Of a DNA stretch of 64,000 nucleotides, positions 32,438 through 42,197 are shown piece by piece. The position numbers and the translations under genes are program-made. A model generated the notes under the pieces. The model saw only the letters and a program-made list of their open reading frames with translations. It did not search any database and had not been told where the DNA came from. Source of the stretch: Xylogone sp. PMI_703 (taxonomy: Eukaryota > Ascomycota > Leotiomycetes); assembly GCA_021399445.1 (NCBI GenBank), contig JAJTUQ010000003.1, positions 2,790,001 through 2,854,000 on the forward strand, in the 5' to 3' direction. Positions within the stretch are counted from its first letter, which is position 1. Each line of letters opens with the position of its first letter.

Positions 32438-33907
32438 TCATTCAACAACCCTGTCCACCCACTTCTGCCAACTTGGCTCTGAACATAAGGCCACAATCTC
32501 ATCAACGTGCAACGTCACTAGTACCTCAAATTCGGTGCTGTCTCTTCTGCGCGGTAATAGCAAACCAGATCCCATGCTCCACTCTGCCTGAGCTCTGCGC
32601 ATCGCATCCGGGATGGCACCGTCCTTCCCAAGTCCTGGCAACTTCCAGCGTGTATCGACTCCAAAGTGCTGCCACGTGTTGAAATAGAAATTGCAAGGAT
32701 CCTGTAAGTCGAAATCAAGCCCAATAAATCGCGGGTCTGGAGCTGCCCGGAAGAGTGCTGTACGCAGGACCGTGAAGTCTTCATCCACGTTAAGTATAGA
32801 TGCATCAATGGCGCGGGTAATAGTGCCTAGAGCATTATACGCCGCATCTTCGTCATTGCTACATGCTGCGAAGATGATGTTGGTATCGATGAGAGTAATA
32901 GGGAGGGCGACGGTGTTGCCGGCACTGAGTCTCATAACATCGGTGAAGGCACGGCGGCGCCAGTTGATTGAGATCATGAGGCGCGCTCGCTCAGATAGTG
33001 AGGACGTCCTATCCAGTGGTGAGTAGAGAAGGCTTTTCGAAGTGGATAGGCGAGCCTTTGTGACGTGAGCCCAAGTAATTGCTGCGAGACAGATAAATGT
33101 TGAAGGTACACGTCCGATAGGGTTGGAGCCATATATCCGCGTAAGCCTTTTCTTGAGTCTATTGACCTGTTGGGATCTAATGACAAATATACGGCCCGTC
33201 TTTTGTATACTCTCCAATGGTGTGTCTATGGGCCGCATATGAAATTGTGTCGGGCCGGTGGGAGATGGAAGACGGCAATACTCGGTGCAAAGCTCAAGAA
33301 GCTCATAAAACGTCTTTGACTTAAGATCCAGCTGAGAACCCTCGGTAAGTCGATCAGGGAGATCGATATGAATATTGCCAGTATCCTGGATTCCAAGGGT
33401 TCGTGCTAGGTCCTTGGTGAACTCTGCAAAATACTTGACATAGTTGTCCATACCGGTGCCATCAGAGATAGAATGATGTCCGTAAATGCATAATAGTAAA
33501 CCACCTCTAATCAATCTAGCATGGACCTCAAATACCGGGATGCCTTGTTGATCTTCTAGTAGCTGGTATGGAAGATCGAAAGAATTATCGACAAAAGCTC
33601 TTGCCGGAAAACCTTCAGCTTTGAGCTGGATATAAGTCCAGAGAAAGGAGTCCCGCTGATCAAAGATTTTGAGTGGGATTTCGGCACGGTTATCTAAGCC
33701 AATACACAGACGGCCCGCATTGCTAGACATGAAGAATATCCTACCAGCAAGATCCGGGAACTGCTTTGATAATCGACCAAGAGCCACGGCTAGGTGCGTC
33801 CTGAGGGCTTCGGGACTTGCATCGTATTGACATGGGAAACAGTAACATTGGCGGATGTACCCTCTAGGCGCTATCTGATTCCAAGTACTTAGGAGTTGAC
33901 TTTCCAT
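32438..33907 (-). CDS. BAHD-type acyltransferase (transferase family PF02458)
   Basis: Predicted CoA-dependent O- or N-acyltransferase of the plant/fungal BAHD type, the group that includes trichothecene acetyltransferases. Single exon, 489 aa, a normal length. The catalytic HxxxD motif is clear: HHSISDG with the two His at 144-145 and Asp 149. The second family motif (DFGWG in plants) is represented by a diverged DTRWKLPG-type segment near the C-terminus. The middle shows the expected SxxL...LLYSPLDRTSSL substrate-channel segment. It usually decorates secondary metabolites. Neighbours on the same strand within 10 kb are a Baeyer-Villiger monooxygenase and a TRI12-type pump. Start: first Met, in a reasonable context, at the beginning of the homology. 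Confidence 0.85.
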   Translation of the reverse strand: MESQLLSTWNQIAPRGYIRQCYCFPCQYDASPEALRTHLAVALGRLSKQFPDLAGRIFFMSSNAGRLCIGLDNRAEIPLKIFDQRDSFLWTYIQLKAEGFPARAFVDNSFDLPYQLLEDQQGIPVFEVHARLIRGGLLLCIYGHHSISDGTGMDNYVKYFAEFTKDLARTLGIQDTGNIHIDLPDRLTEGSQLDLKSKTFYELLELCTEYCRLPSPTGPTQFHMRPIDTPLESIQKTGRIFVIRSQQVNRLKKRLTRIYGSNPIGRVPSTFICLAAITWAHVTKARLSTSKSLLYSPLDRTSSLSERARLMISINWRRRAFTDVMRLSAGNTVALPITLIDTNIIFAACSNDEDAAYNALGTITRAIDASILNVDEDFTVLRTALFRAAPDPRFIGLDFDLQDPCNFYFNTWQHFGVDTRWKLPGLGKDGAIPDAMRRAQAEWSMGSGLLLPRRRDSTEFEVLVTLHVDEIVALCSEPSWQKWVDRVVE

Positions 33908-34799
33908 AGTGGTAGTAAAATAGAGCTTGAGTCAAGGGATATTATAAAGGAAGAGAGATAGGAGCTTTGCTGCCCTCGATAAACCAGATTACTTTTGAAT
34001 CTGATTTTGTGAACATTTGGCGGGAAGTTGCATTGCTATATGCCAGATATGAACTTTATATTCAAGCAGACGAAAAATAAGCATTTGGATATTATGTCAC
34101 ACGCGGCAGCAATCCGTCAGCTGAAGCTTAATTGTCATGCTGCCCATCCTCCACCCTTGAAACAGATCGATAGAGGCTAAATTGTATTTCTACAATTGAC
34201 TTCATACAAGATAAGTCAGCACTGGGGTCACTTACAGATCCACTTCGCTGCTTCTGCCCGTTTGCAAAAGGCATCAAGGAATCGATTCTGATCGAATATT
34301 AGTTTCGCACAAGATAACTCATACCAGTATTCACCCACCACTCAACCGGACAGCCCCCTCAACTGAAACTGCCTATATTTCAGGCATTAATTCAGGTATC
34401 AACAGGCAGAAAGTCTAGTTAAGTTGTCCAGCTGAGTGGTGAATACTGGTAAAGGCTTCGTAGTGAGAATATGCTACCGCGCCAACTCCTTAGTCCTGAA
34501 CAGCTGAAATGGTGGGATGAGGTCTCAACTAGATGTGTTAGATGTTAAATGATCCAAACATAACGCAGTCGAAGAAATTAAGAAAGTCAAGTTGACTTAG
34601 TAGGAGATGAAATGACATGATTATGAGAACATTGGGTTATCATATTCCTTTTAGCGTATATCGGTTAGCGATAAGACTCAGCGAACTTCACCTTTCCCTT
34701 TTCTAACAATATGATTGCTCTGGATTACCTCAAAAAGTCGAACACCAGTGCTAAGCACCAACTGCGTAATAATTGTGCACTAAAATTTGAAATCTGTAT
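33908..34799. other. intergenic containing a MITE-like element
   Basis: Promoter side of the acyltransferase; the only structure I can support is the inverted-repeat element at 34322-34451. Confidence 0.5.
34322..34451. mobile_element. MITE-like element, TA-flanked, Tc1/mariner type
   Basis: A 130-bp unit with terminal inverted repeats. The outer 13 bases are perfect (TACCAGTATTCAC at 34322-34334 against GTGAATACTGGTA at 34439-34451). After a 4-base indel the match continues (CACTCAACCGGACA against CACTCAGCTGGACA, 12 of 14), so each arm is about 27-31 bases. Both ends carry TA, as expected for a TA target duplication. The unit has no coding capacity. Confidence 0.65.
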
Positions 34800-35505
34800 T
34801 TGGATAGCTTCTCCTCCTTTGGTTTCCCTGGTATGGGTCGAGCCTGCAAACATGAATGGATCGATAAGAAGTTTGACAATGCGATTCTCTATGTAAGAGG
34901 TACTAAGTGCCAGTTGATAGAAAAGCTCTCAGAGAATTCTTGTGAAGTTCCTCCATGCGAGGCAAAAGCGGTATATATTGCTAAGCAAATAGAGGGCCCT
35001 TGTTTAGGTCATCTCCACGGCTCTTTGGCTGGGTGGTCGAGAGGCAAATTGAGGAGATGCCCCTTCCAGGAGGTTATTTGGTTTGGATTTTTATGGAAAA
35101 GCTTCCTGGTGTTGCGATGGGGAACTTCTGGACAAGACCTCGAGAAGAGCGCGATCGGATTAGGGAATCGTTTCATGAAGCGTGGATGTAAGAACCTCCC
35201 AGTTCACCAAATCTTTAAAATTCATGATATAAATTTGGTCTATAGAGATCTATACAACCATGGGATAATTCAGAAGGATGAAGCCACGATTTTTGGTGGG
35301 CGCGAGTGTCAGTTTACTTCCTAATAGTGTTCGCGATGTTGAAGGATATGCACTTTTCTTACGACAAGATGGCGACTCTCTTTGGCAAAAAGATCAGCTG
35401 GAAGATTGGGGATTAAACACGTATGATATTAACGATATTAATCCATTCGAGCTATCAGAGGGTCATCCAGCCTCCATTCTCCAAGTTATCGAAAAAGCAC
35501 ATTAA
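34800..35505 (+). pseudogene. kinase-like (aminoglycoside phosphotransferase/choline-kinase type) gene, decayed
   Basis: Pieces of one protein lie in two frames. The first frame gives PPCEAKAVYIAKQIEGP; from about 35000 the frame is shifted and reads RLFGWVVERQIEEMPLPGG and FMEKLPGVAMGNFW. A normal intron (GTAAGAACC...GTCTATAG, 35188-35246) then leads to DLYNHGIIQKDEAT, the place where these small fungal kinase-like proteins have the catalytic loop. A last piece continues to LQVIEKAH at 35505, possibly after another intron. The shift between EGP and RLFGW at about 34995-35000 has no splice sites, so one small indel is needed. The start is not identifiable. Family assignment is from the overall pattern and is tentative. 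Confidence 0.45.
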
Positions 35506-35846
35506 ACTCTAACTTTAATCAATGGGAAATGTATATATATACAAAGAAAAGAAGAGAAAAGACCTTACAAACCTATTTGTCTATACCTAATTACTGTTGT
35601 CCCTACCTGTTACCCCCTTTCAGAACAAAAGGAGAACCCCAGTTGCTTGGCTGCTTATACCCCTATTTCTTTGTTCTGACACCCCCGCATTAATAGTGAG
35701 ACGAGAAGAGTATGCAGAGCCGAGAGCTTAGTAAAAAGAGCAAACACTGGCGTAAAAAAAGATATAAGGGTCTGCCAAGCCCTTTACCAGCCAGGAAAAT
35801 AGAAAAAAAGAATATAAGCACCAAGAATATGAAACGCAAAAAAATT
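35506..35846. other. intergenic with a dispersed repeat copy
   Basis: Contains copy 1 of a roughly 45-60-bp repeat at 35621-35678 whose ends are CAGAACAAA and TTTGTTCTG. Otherwise nothing recognised. Confidence 0.5.
35621..35678. repeat. dispersed repeat, copy 1 (with inverted ends)
   Basis: CAGAACAAAAGGAGAACCCC at its start is shared exactly with 37219 onward, and the match continues through GGCTGCTTATACCCC after a short indel. This copy also ends in TTTGTTCTG, the inverse of its first nine bases, so it looks like a very short terminal-inverted-repeat unit. Confidence 0.6.
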
Positions 35847-35937
35847 TGGCGATGCTGGGAATCGAACCCAGATTGAAACGGGATTGCGCCTAGGCTGTTA
35901 GCCACAACGTCACGTGCTACCATTACACCACATCACC
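35847..35937 (-). tRNA. tRNA-His (GTG), intron-containing
   Basis: Reading the minus strand: acceptor stem GGTGATG/CATCGCC (one G-U pair), D-arm GTGTAATGGTAGCAC, anticodon loop TTGTGGC with anticodon GTG, T-arm CTGGGTTCGATTCCCAG, discriminator A. About 20 nt after the anticodon loop (TAACAGCCTAGGCGCAATCC) do not fit the cloverleaf and are best read as the intron after position 37/38. The anticodon stem is the weak point: TGACG against CGTTT pairs four of five with one G-U. Mature length is about 71 nt before addition of the G at -1. Confidence 0.75.
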
Positions 35938-36729
35938 AGTGTATGTTTCAAGTGTTTGATACCGCATCGCTTATTGAAAATTATTAAGATAAGATAACAG
36001 AGAAAACCAAGGATATTTGCAAGGATCGTAATGAGCATGAGTGGCTTCGATATGTACTACTGTGGATGTTACTGAAACTACATAGCGTCCTAGGTTTTTG
36101 CTGCTTGTCTTATATACAAATATATAGCTATATCTTGATATGTGTAGGATATATAGATTAAGTCCTCCAGTCTTGGTCCTTCCGGTGTCTTTTTGGACTT
36201 GGCTCAAAGATCCGATTTTTTTTTTTGGGAATTGAATTAATATTTCAGAGATTATCCTTCGCCTAACATAATATGATCATTATAATAGCTTGGCCCAATC
36301 TAGGAAAGTTGTATATATCTAGTATATAACTTGATTTCTTAGATAGTGATAATCCCTCTACTCCTCGACAGATTATAAAAGAGGCCAAGCTATAGACTTG
36401 CTTTTATGTCGACATCGTTCTAGGATATATAGCTACAAATATGCAGAGCACCGCTGAGAACAGATTGCTGCAAGCTCAAAAATACGTTAGTGGTACAATA
36501 CGCCCTTTCATTCTCCAGTAGATAATGAATCTAGAACAAGATGCGCGAGACGTATGTACCCCTCATGCCCCTCAATCTCCCTCGAGCCGCACTGGCACAT
36601 TGCGCAGCCCTAATTGGTTACTATTCACGACACAGAAAAAAGCGACCCTACCACAACTTACGTTACAATCGGGACGGCTAAATGCATTAGGTTCACCAGT
36701 CAAAATAAGCGTGCAAGTGACATCAAACA
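35938..36729. other. spacer between two tRNA genes
   Basis: AT-rich, with a T10 run at 36219-36228. No gene recognised. Confidence 0.5.
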
Positions 36730-36803
36730 TCCCCGATGGCGCAATTGGCTAGCGCGTCTGACTGTTAATCAGGAGGTTGGTGGTTCGAGCCCACCTCGGG
36801 GAG
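36730..36803 (+). tRNA. tRNA-Asn (GTT)
   Basis: A complete 74-nt cloverleaf without intron: acceptor stem TCCCCGA/TCGGGGA, D-arm GGCGCAATTGGCTAGCGCG, anticodon arm TCTGACTGTTAATCAGG with anticodon GTT, T-arm with GGTTCGAGCCC, discriminator G. Confidence 0.93.
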
Positions 36804-37300
36804 GATTGTGTTTTTCTTTTTGGGGTAGAAAATGATCTGGGATTCTCCTTTGTTTTATTTTTTATCCTATTAGATCAATCTTGAGTATCCACTATCTACG
36901 TACAGCTGTACTAGAATTTTTTTTTTTTTGGTTATATGGTTGATATTTCCTTCTAACGAATCAAACCAGGTGGGGTACATATTCTTGAACTCGTCTCATA
37001 AAGCCGAACAGTCTCCTTTTCAAATTCCTTTGCTCTCTCCTCAAAACTATGCCGTTAGTAGTGCTCTCAAAACTTTGTACACTACAAGGCAAAGAAGTAC
37101 TATTTGAATATGATAATATCTGATCTGGTTTAAGGCCGGGATTGAACAAAAGGAACGGCAACTTGACATACAGCCATGTGATGCGTAAACAGTTTTAGCA
37201 GTTTTGAGAAAGTCCTCTCAGAACAAAAGGAGAACCCCAGTTGAACTGGCTGCTTATACCCCCGTATATCTGTGTTTTTACAAGTCCTTATTCAGAGATT
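36804..37300. other. spacer with dispersed repeat copy 2
   Basis: Has a T12 run near 36918 and copy 2 of the repeat (37219-37263) shortly before the stop codon of the monooxygenase. No gene. Confidence 0.5.
37219..37263. repeat. dispersed repeat, copy 2
   Basis: Shares CAGAACAAAAGGAGAACCCC and, after a 2-base difference in length, GGCTGCTTATACCCC with the copy at 35621, in the same orientation. The inverted right end of copy 1 is not kept here. Confidence 0.6.
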
Positions 37301-39220
37301 TTACGAAACGGGTGTAATCTCAAGCCCTTCCAATTTACCTTCATTCCTCCACTTTCCAATGACACTATCATACTCCGCAATACCTCTACCCCAAATAGCT
37401 CCCTTTGCTGCCTTTATTCTCTCTTCCATCCCTTGTATACGATCCGTCTCGCCTTCGTTATTAAAATAACTGGGTGTGCAACCAGAGGCTCCCGCAAGGC
37501 ATGCGGCACGGGCCACAACTTCAGCAGTCCACCTTTCCTCTGCTTCTAGCGTAGGTTCAACAATGAAGTTATAGTTTCCATTCTTGTTGAATAGCTTTTT
37601 CGCCGAGGCGTTGATGATATAAGCAGCGTGAGTCGCGACGACGTCGAGGACGAACGTGAAGTTTGCCGTAGCAGCTGCCTGTGGGCCAAAGAAGAATAGA
37701 TTGGGAAAGTCACGAGTAATTATTCCGTGAAGAGTTCCGACGTCTTCCTCGAACTTCTGGTTTAGATTCCGTCCATTCCGACCCGTCACTTCAATGTTGG
37801 CACGACTTGCGGGGGTGCCAATTGGAGGAGGTCGGAATCCTGTGCTGAAGATGATGATGTCTAATTCATATAGCCTTCCTTCAGCGAGGATCCCGTTCTC
37901 AGATATGGATGTCACGCCTTTCCCAGCTGTATCCACAAGGTGGACGTTATCTCGATTGAAGGTTTGGAGATATTCATCATGAAAGCAGGGCCTCTTGCAC
38001 CAAGATGGATACCATGGCTTCAACTTTGCCGCTGTATTTTTATCTTTCACGATTTCGTCAACCCTCTCGCGCACTCTCTCTTGGCGCGGAAAGTCAAGAG
38101 TATGCAGCGAAGTAATAAACTCTGGGATAGCCTCCGGTGTCACAGTGACGGGACCTCCAACCAATGCACTGAATGCGGGTATGTTGGACCAGGAATCGTT
38201 CACCAAATTCACCGCTGGCTTGGGTACCACATTGGAAATATGCGCGTTGAAATTCTCTGCTCTCTCCTTGAACCAGCCCTTTTTATTTGCAATTTCTTCT
38301 GCCCACACTTTCGGATCTGTCGGATAATTGTCACGGCGATCCACTGCTGAAGGTGTACGTTGGAAGATATAAAGCTCTTTCGACCATTCAGCAAGATGTG
38401 GAACTGACTGGACGGCAGTTGCGCCAGTACCAATGATTCCAACCCTCTTATCCTTGAGTTTCGTGAGAGAAGGATCTGTAGGGGAGCCACCGGTAATGCT
38501 ATAATCCCATCTGGAAGTGTGGAAAATAGGGCCTTGGAATTCATCAACACCTGGGAGATGAGCCATTTTGGGATTATTGAGGACGCCAGGGGCGATCATT
38601 GTAAAACGCGAATGAACCGTGATCTTTGATTCACGTTTAGAGCCAGGGTATTTCGTGAGCTCAACGATCCACTCATTTGCGCTATCATCCCAATGGAAAC
38701 CGTCGACCTTGGTCTGAAAGAGGGTGTTATCCCGTAACTGATATTTATCTGTGATCTTTTCTGCATATGCCCTGATTTCTGGGCCGTAGGCGTATCTGTT
38801 CTTTGGCATGTAACCCATCTCTTCCAAAAGAGGCATGTAGATATAACTCTCACAATCACACATAACACCAGGATAGCGGTTCCAGTACCAGGTTCCACCA
38901 TATCCTCCCGCAATATCCACCATGCGAATTTGAGAGACTGGAATTCCCGCTTGTATAAGTCGTACGGCAAAGAGAAGTCCGCCGAAGCCACATCCAATGA
39001 TCAAAACTCCACAGTGGTCACCATTTTTGAGAGCAGCTCTCTCTTGAGGAGATTCGGAAGTGGACCACGGATCTGTCTGGAAACGCTTGAGCTTTTCTGA
39101 TGTCAAGAGGTCCACGTACTGGGACACTCCTTCTAGACGAAGCCGCTTATCACGTTCCTCAGCGTACTTCCGCTCTGTCTGTGCAAACTTCTCGGCATCA
39201 ATGGTTGATCCACTCGCCAT
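37301..39220 (-). CDS. Baeyer-Villiger-type flavin monooxygenase
   Basis: FAD- and NADPH-dependent enzyme that inserts oxygen next to a ketone to give an ester or lactone. Single exon, 639 aa. First Rossmann motif GCGFGG at residues 76-81, the BVMO fingerprint FQGPIFHTSRWD at 228-239, second Rossmann motif GTGATA at 264-269, and an STGFRPP segment after the second nucleotide-binding domain. The roughly 70-residue N-terminal extension before the FAD motif matches the longer cycloalkanone/steroid-monooxygenase-like group. No signal peptide. A TRI12-type pump is next on the same strand, 0.8 kb upstream, and an acyltransferase lies 3.4 kb downstream, suggesting a secondary-metabolite or detoxification setting. 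Substrate unknown. Confidence 0.93.
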   Translation of the reverse strand: MASGSTIDAEKFAQTERKYAEERDKRLRLEGVSQYVDLLTSEKLKRFQTDPWSTSESPQERAALKNGDHCGVLIIGCGFGGLLFAVRLIQAGIPVSQIRMVDIAGGYGGTWYWNRYPGVMCDCESYIYMPLLEEMGYMPKNRYAYGPEIRAYAEKITDKYQLRDNTLFQTKVDGFHWDDSANEWIVELTKYPGSKRESKITVHSRFTMIAPGVLNNPKMAHLPGVDEFQGPIFHTSRWDYSITGGSPTDPSLTKLKDKRVGIIGTGATAVQSVPHLAEWSKELYIFQRTPSAVDRRDNYPTDPKVWAEEIANKKGWFKERAENFNAHISNVVPKPAVNLVNDSWSNIPAFSALVGGPVTVTPEAIPEFITSLHTLDFPRQERVRERVDEIVKDKNTAAKLKPWYPSWCKRPCFHDEYLQTFNRDNVHLVDTAGKGVTSISENGILAEGRLYELDIIIFSTGFRPPPIGTPASRANIEVTGRNGRNLNQKFEEDVGTLHGIITRDFPNLFFFGPQAAATANFTFVLDVVATHAAYIINASAKKLFNKNGNYNFIVEPTLEAEERWTAEVVARAACLAGASGCTPSYFNNEGETDRIQGMEERIKAAKGAIWGRGIAEYDSVIGKWRNEGKLEGLEITPVS

Positions 39221-40054
39221 TTATATCTGAATATCAGTGAGATGATCTGTTAATATGGTTGTTGAGGAGTGTAGCTTCGACTGAAAGGAAATAGTGGGAG
39301 CAACTGGGATATAGATATGTAATAGTGATATGAAGTCTCTATGGGATAGATACTCCCGTTGCACGAACAAGAGTGTAACGTAACTGCTCTTTGTGGTGCA
39401 AGGCATAATACTGGCCTTGCTGGTTCTGACCACCCATGGTGCCGTGTGAGGCCAGGAAGGCTATATCCAGGTGTCACGGTACTGCCAGATCTAATCGTCA
39501 GATTGATGCTTGCCACCTAAGTTCTCCAAGAATTGTCTACTTTCTTTCGTTATAAAGGGCGTATAATCAAAGACAGTTGTTTGATCAAATTTACTATTAT
39601 TGTAGTTGTATTTCTTTCCATGAAATATATGGGTTGTTGAGCATGGTGCAAAGGTATAACCTACCATAAATGGGTCGCCTGCATTCACAGTTTAAAGGGG
39701 ACACAGCTCCGCAGCTTGTCAGGGGTACTTGCAGAGTGACATAAGCACATGTTTCGGCCCGTAGACAGTAGGTTATAACTCACTTGGATTAAAGGATAAG
39801 ACGTCGCGGATTGGAATCAGTAACTTGATTCTCATGTTGGATGTCCAGAGTTCCTTGCCCGTCAAAGTTTTGTATCCTCACCTATAATCTCTTCCACTAC
39901 AAGTTTCATGCATATCAAATAATTCGTAAATATATGTCCAATTATAATAGTTTATATATCATACTTGGGATATCCAACCTATAATACATACAGGTCCGGA
40001 TCATCCAACTAATTTTCATATAGGTTTCTCATAATCCAATATATGTGTTCCCAC
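39221..40054. other. promoter region of the BVMO / 3' flank of the MFS gene
   Basis: 834 bp between two genes on the minus strand. No ORF or repeat supported. Confidence 0.5.
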
Positions 40055-42197
40055 TTACATCACAACAGCAATATGGTCATCCATGAACTTGGAAATATCA
40101 CCCAAGAAGCACGCTGCAATGATGCTCACTCCACCGAATGCTATGCTAGCATAGTAGACATACTTATAACTAGCAGCATAGGCTTCTTGACCCGCAAGAA
40201 CCACCATGTTGTAAGCAGTTTCATTAGTCCCGATTCCAGGGATAGTTTGTAGGAGGGGCAAGAGAGAGGCACCGGTGTAGCCGATGGCTTCCTCAATATA
40301 AGTGGCGTTCGTGATACCGAGCTCGATCATAGTGCCTCCAATCATCTTGACAGCGTTCGGGACAAACTTCGAGATGAAGACGTTGTAGTAAACACAGTAG
40401 CCTACTGAGCCACCAATCACGCGGATGGACAGAGTGAGGGCGGCGACAGTAGCGATGAGATCATCGGGACAGATAATCATGGTGATGATGGACGCCGGCA
40501 CCACAATACCGCCAATACCAAGACCGGCGAGGACGAGTATACCCCAGAGCTTGTGGAGGTTGAATCGGTCTGCATAAGCCAAAGCTCCGCACCCTGTTTG
40601 CATCTCATATTAGATATTATTCACTCTAGCATCATTAGCATATAGCATTAAAAACTCACCTGCTGTCATGAGGATAGAACTGATAATCATCAACTCCTTG
40701 TTGCGGCCCCTGAATACCGAAAGACACCAAAGAACAATGACTGCACCAGCAAGAATGGAGAATCCAACAGGGATACCTCGGATGCCAACTCCGATGGGAT
40801 CATGCCCGTAGACATTAAATGCCTGAGTGGGCCAGAACATTAGAATGGAGAAAAAGTTGGCGCCCGAAATGAAGGTGATGACGAGAGTTAGGATCAGCGT
40901 GCGAGGTGCTTGCTTGAGCCTTGAAGGAACCATTGGATACTTGGCTCCATAAGCCTCCCAAAAGCCAAATGCGATGATGAGAATTGCCCCAAGGATGAGA
41001 GGAGCAAGCACGTGTGCCGAGCCCCAACTGTACTGTATTTTGAGTTAGTCTTGATGTATTTTTCATGACATATTGCGGGATAAGCTCACCTGGTATCCAC
41101 CCCATTGCATGCCAGCCATGAACAAAATCATGCCAGAGATACTTAAAAATCCACCCACGAAGTCAATTTGGGCGATAATTTCGCGTCGGGTAAGACCCTG
41201 AGAGTTGACTCGCGGAGGTGGAAAGTAGAAAATAAGCGTCAAAAAGAATCCGATGGCAGCCCAGACGCCGCAGAGAAGACCACACCATCTCCAGCCACCG
41301 TGATAGGCGATCAGCTGACTCCACATCACGGAAGGGCAGAAAGGAATGATGGTAAAGATCAATACTGCCACGTACTTGCCGCGCTTGGAAGTGGGAGCTA
41401 ATTCAGAGGTGACAGCCAGTGCCGTGAGCTCATTGATGCCGGCACCAATGCCATTGAGAGTCATGCCGCCTATTAGACGTTAGATTTTGGAGCTTCAAGG
41501 GGATATGTTATGGGTCTATGAGTCGTACCAATGAACACATTCATCTCATGTGCTGTAGAGCAGACTATACAACCAACGACGATGAAAAGTGCACCAATCA
41601 AGGCAACATATCGACGACCGAGAAGATCAGACAAGGAGCCAACAAAGGGACACACGCCAGCAAGGGAAAGTAGATTTGCCAGAACGAACCAGATCCATCT
41701 AAAGAAATTGATTAGACGATGGGAGTTACCTGCAAACAGTCTGCATAATTTACTTACCGGTCCGAGCCGCCGATGTCACCGTAGATGTAAGGTGGTATAC
41801 CGCCTGCAAGGGACGTTTATTAGTGTCATGCAATGGTTGAGATTAGGATACTTTGAAGAAAAGCGGGATTGTTACCGAATATGTAGACGGGTATCTGTGA
41901 GCCAGTCCAAAGGAAAGCCATGGCAACCAAGGACATTATCCGACGAAATGTCATCTAACAATGCGACGGATTAGGAGATTGAGTCTATTCCATACGCCAA
42001 GCATGATAGCTTACCGGAGGCTCATGGTCATGGTCCATCTCATCGCCATAGGTCCTGAGTCCATCTTTCTCGTAGTAATTGGTGTGTCCCGGGACTTGGT
42101 CTGCAGTGAGGATCTTCTCAACATGCTCAGTCCTGGGGTTGGTCTTCTCATCCAGAGCATTGCTGCTTCCAGACGGGGGTGTCGACGGCGCACTCAT
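40055..42197 (-). CDS. MFS efflux transporter, TRI12/drug:H+ antiporter type
   Basis: Seven exons, 42197-42015, 41954-41876, 41803-41758, 41698-41529, 41469-41090, 41032-40660 and 40593-40055, total 1770 nt (589 aa); all junctions keep frame. A hydrophilic N-terminal tail of about 60 residues, then some 12-14 membrane segments. GSLSDLLGRRYVALIGA is the loop 2-3 signature (G-x-L-x-D-x-x-G-R-R). GMTLNGIGAGINEL and SELAPTSKRGKYVA are typical of the TRI12 group of fungal toxin/siderophore-type pumps. It probably exports a small molecule across the plasma membrane in exchange for protons. Same orientation as, and just upstream of, the Baeyer-Villiger monooxygenase. The 46-nt exon 3 is the smallest but fits exactly (GIPPYIYGDIGGSDR). 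Confidence 0.92.

Noticed and set aside
35847..35937. Alternative anticodons in the intron-containing tRNA
   Set aside because: Only the loop TTGTGGC (GTG, His) lies at the right distance from the D-arm; other triplets fall in the intron.
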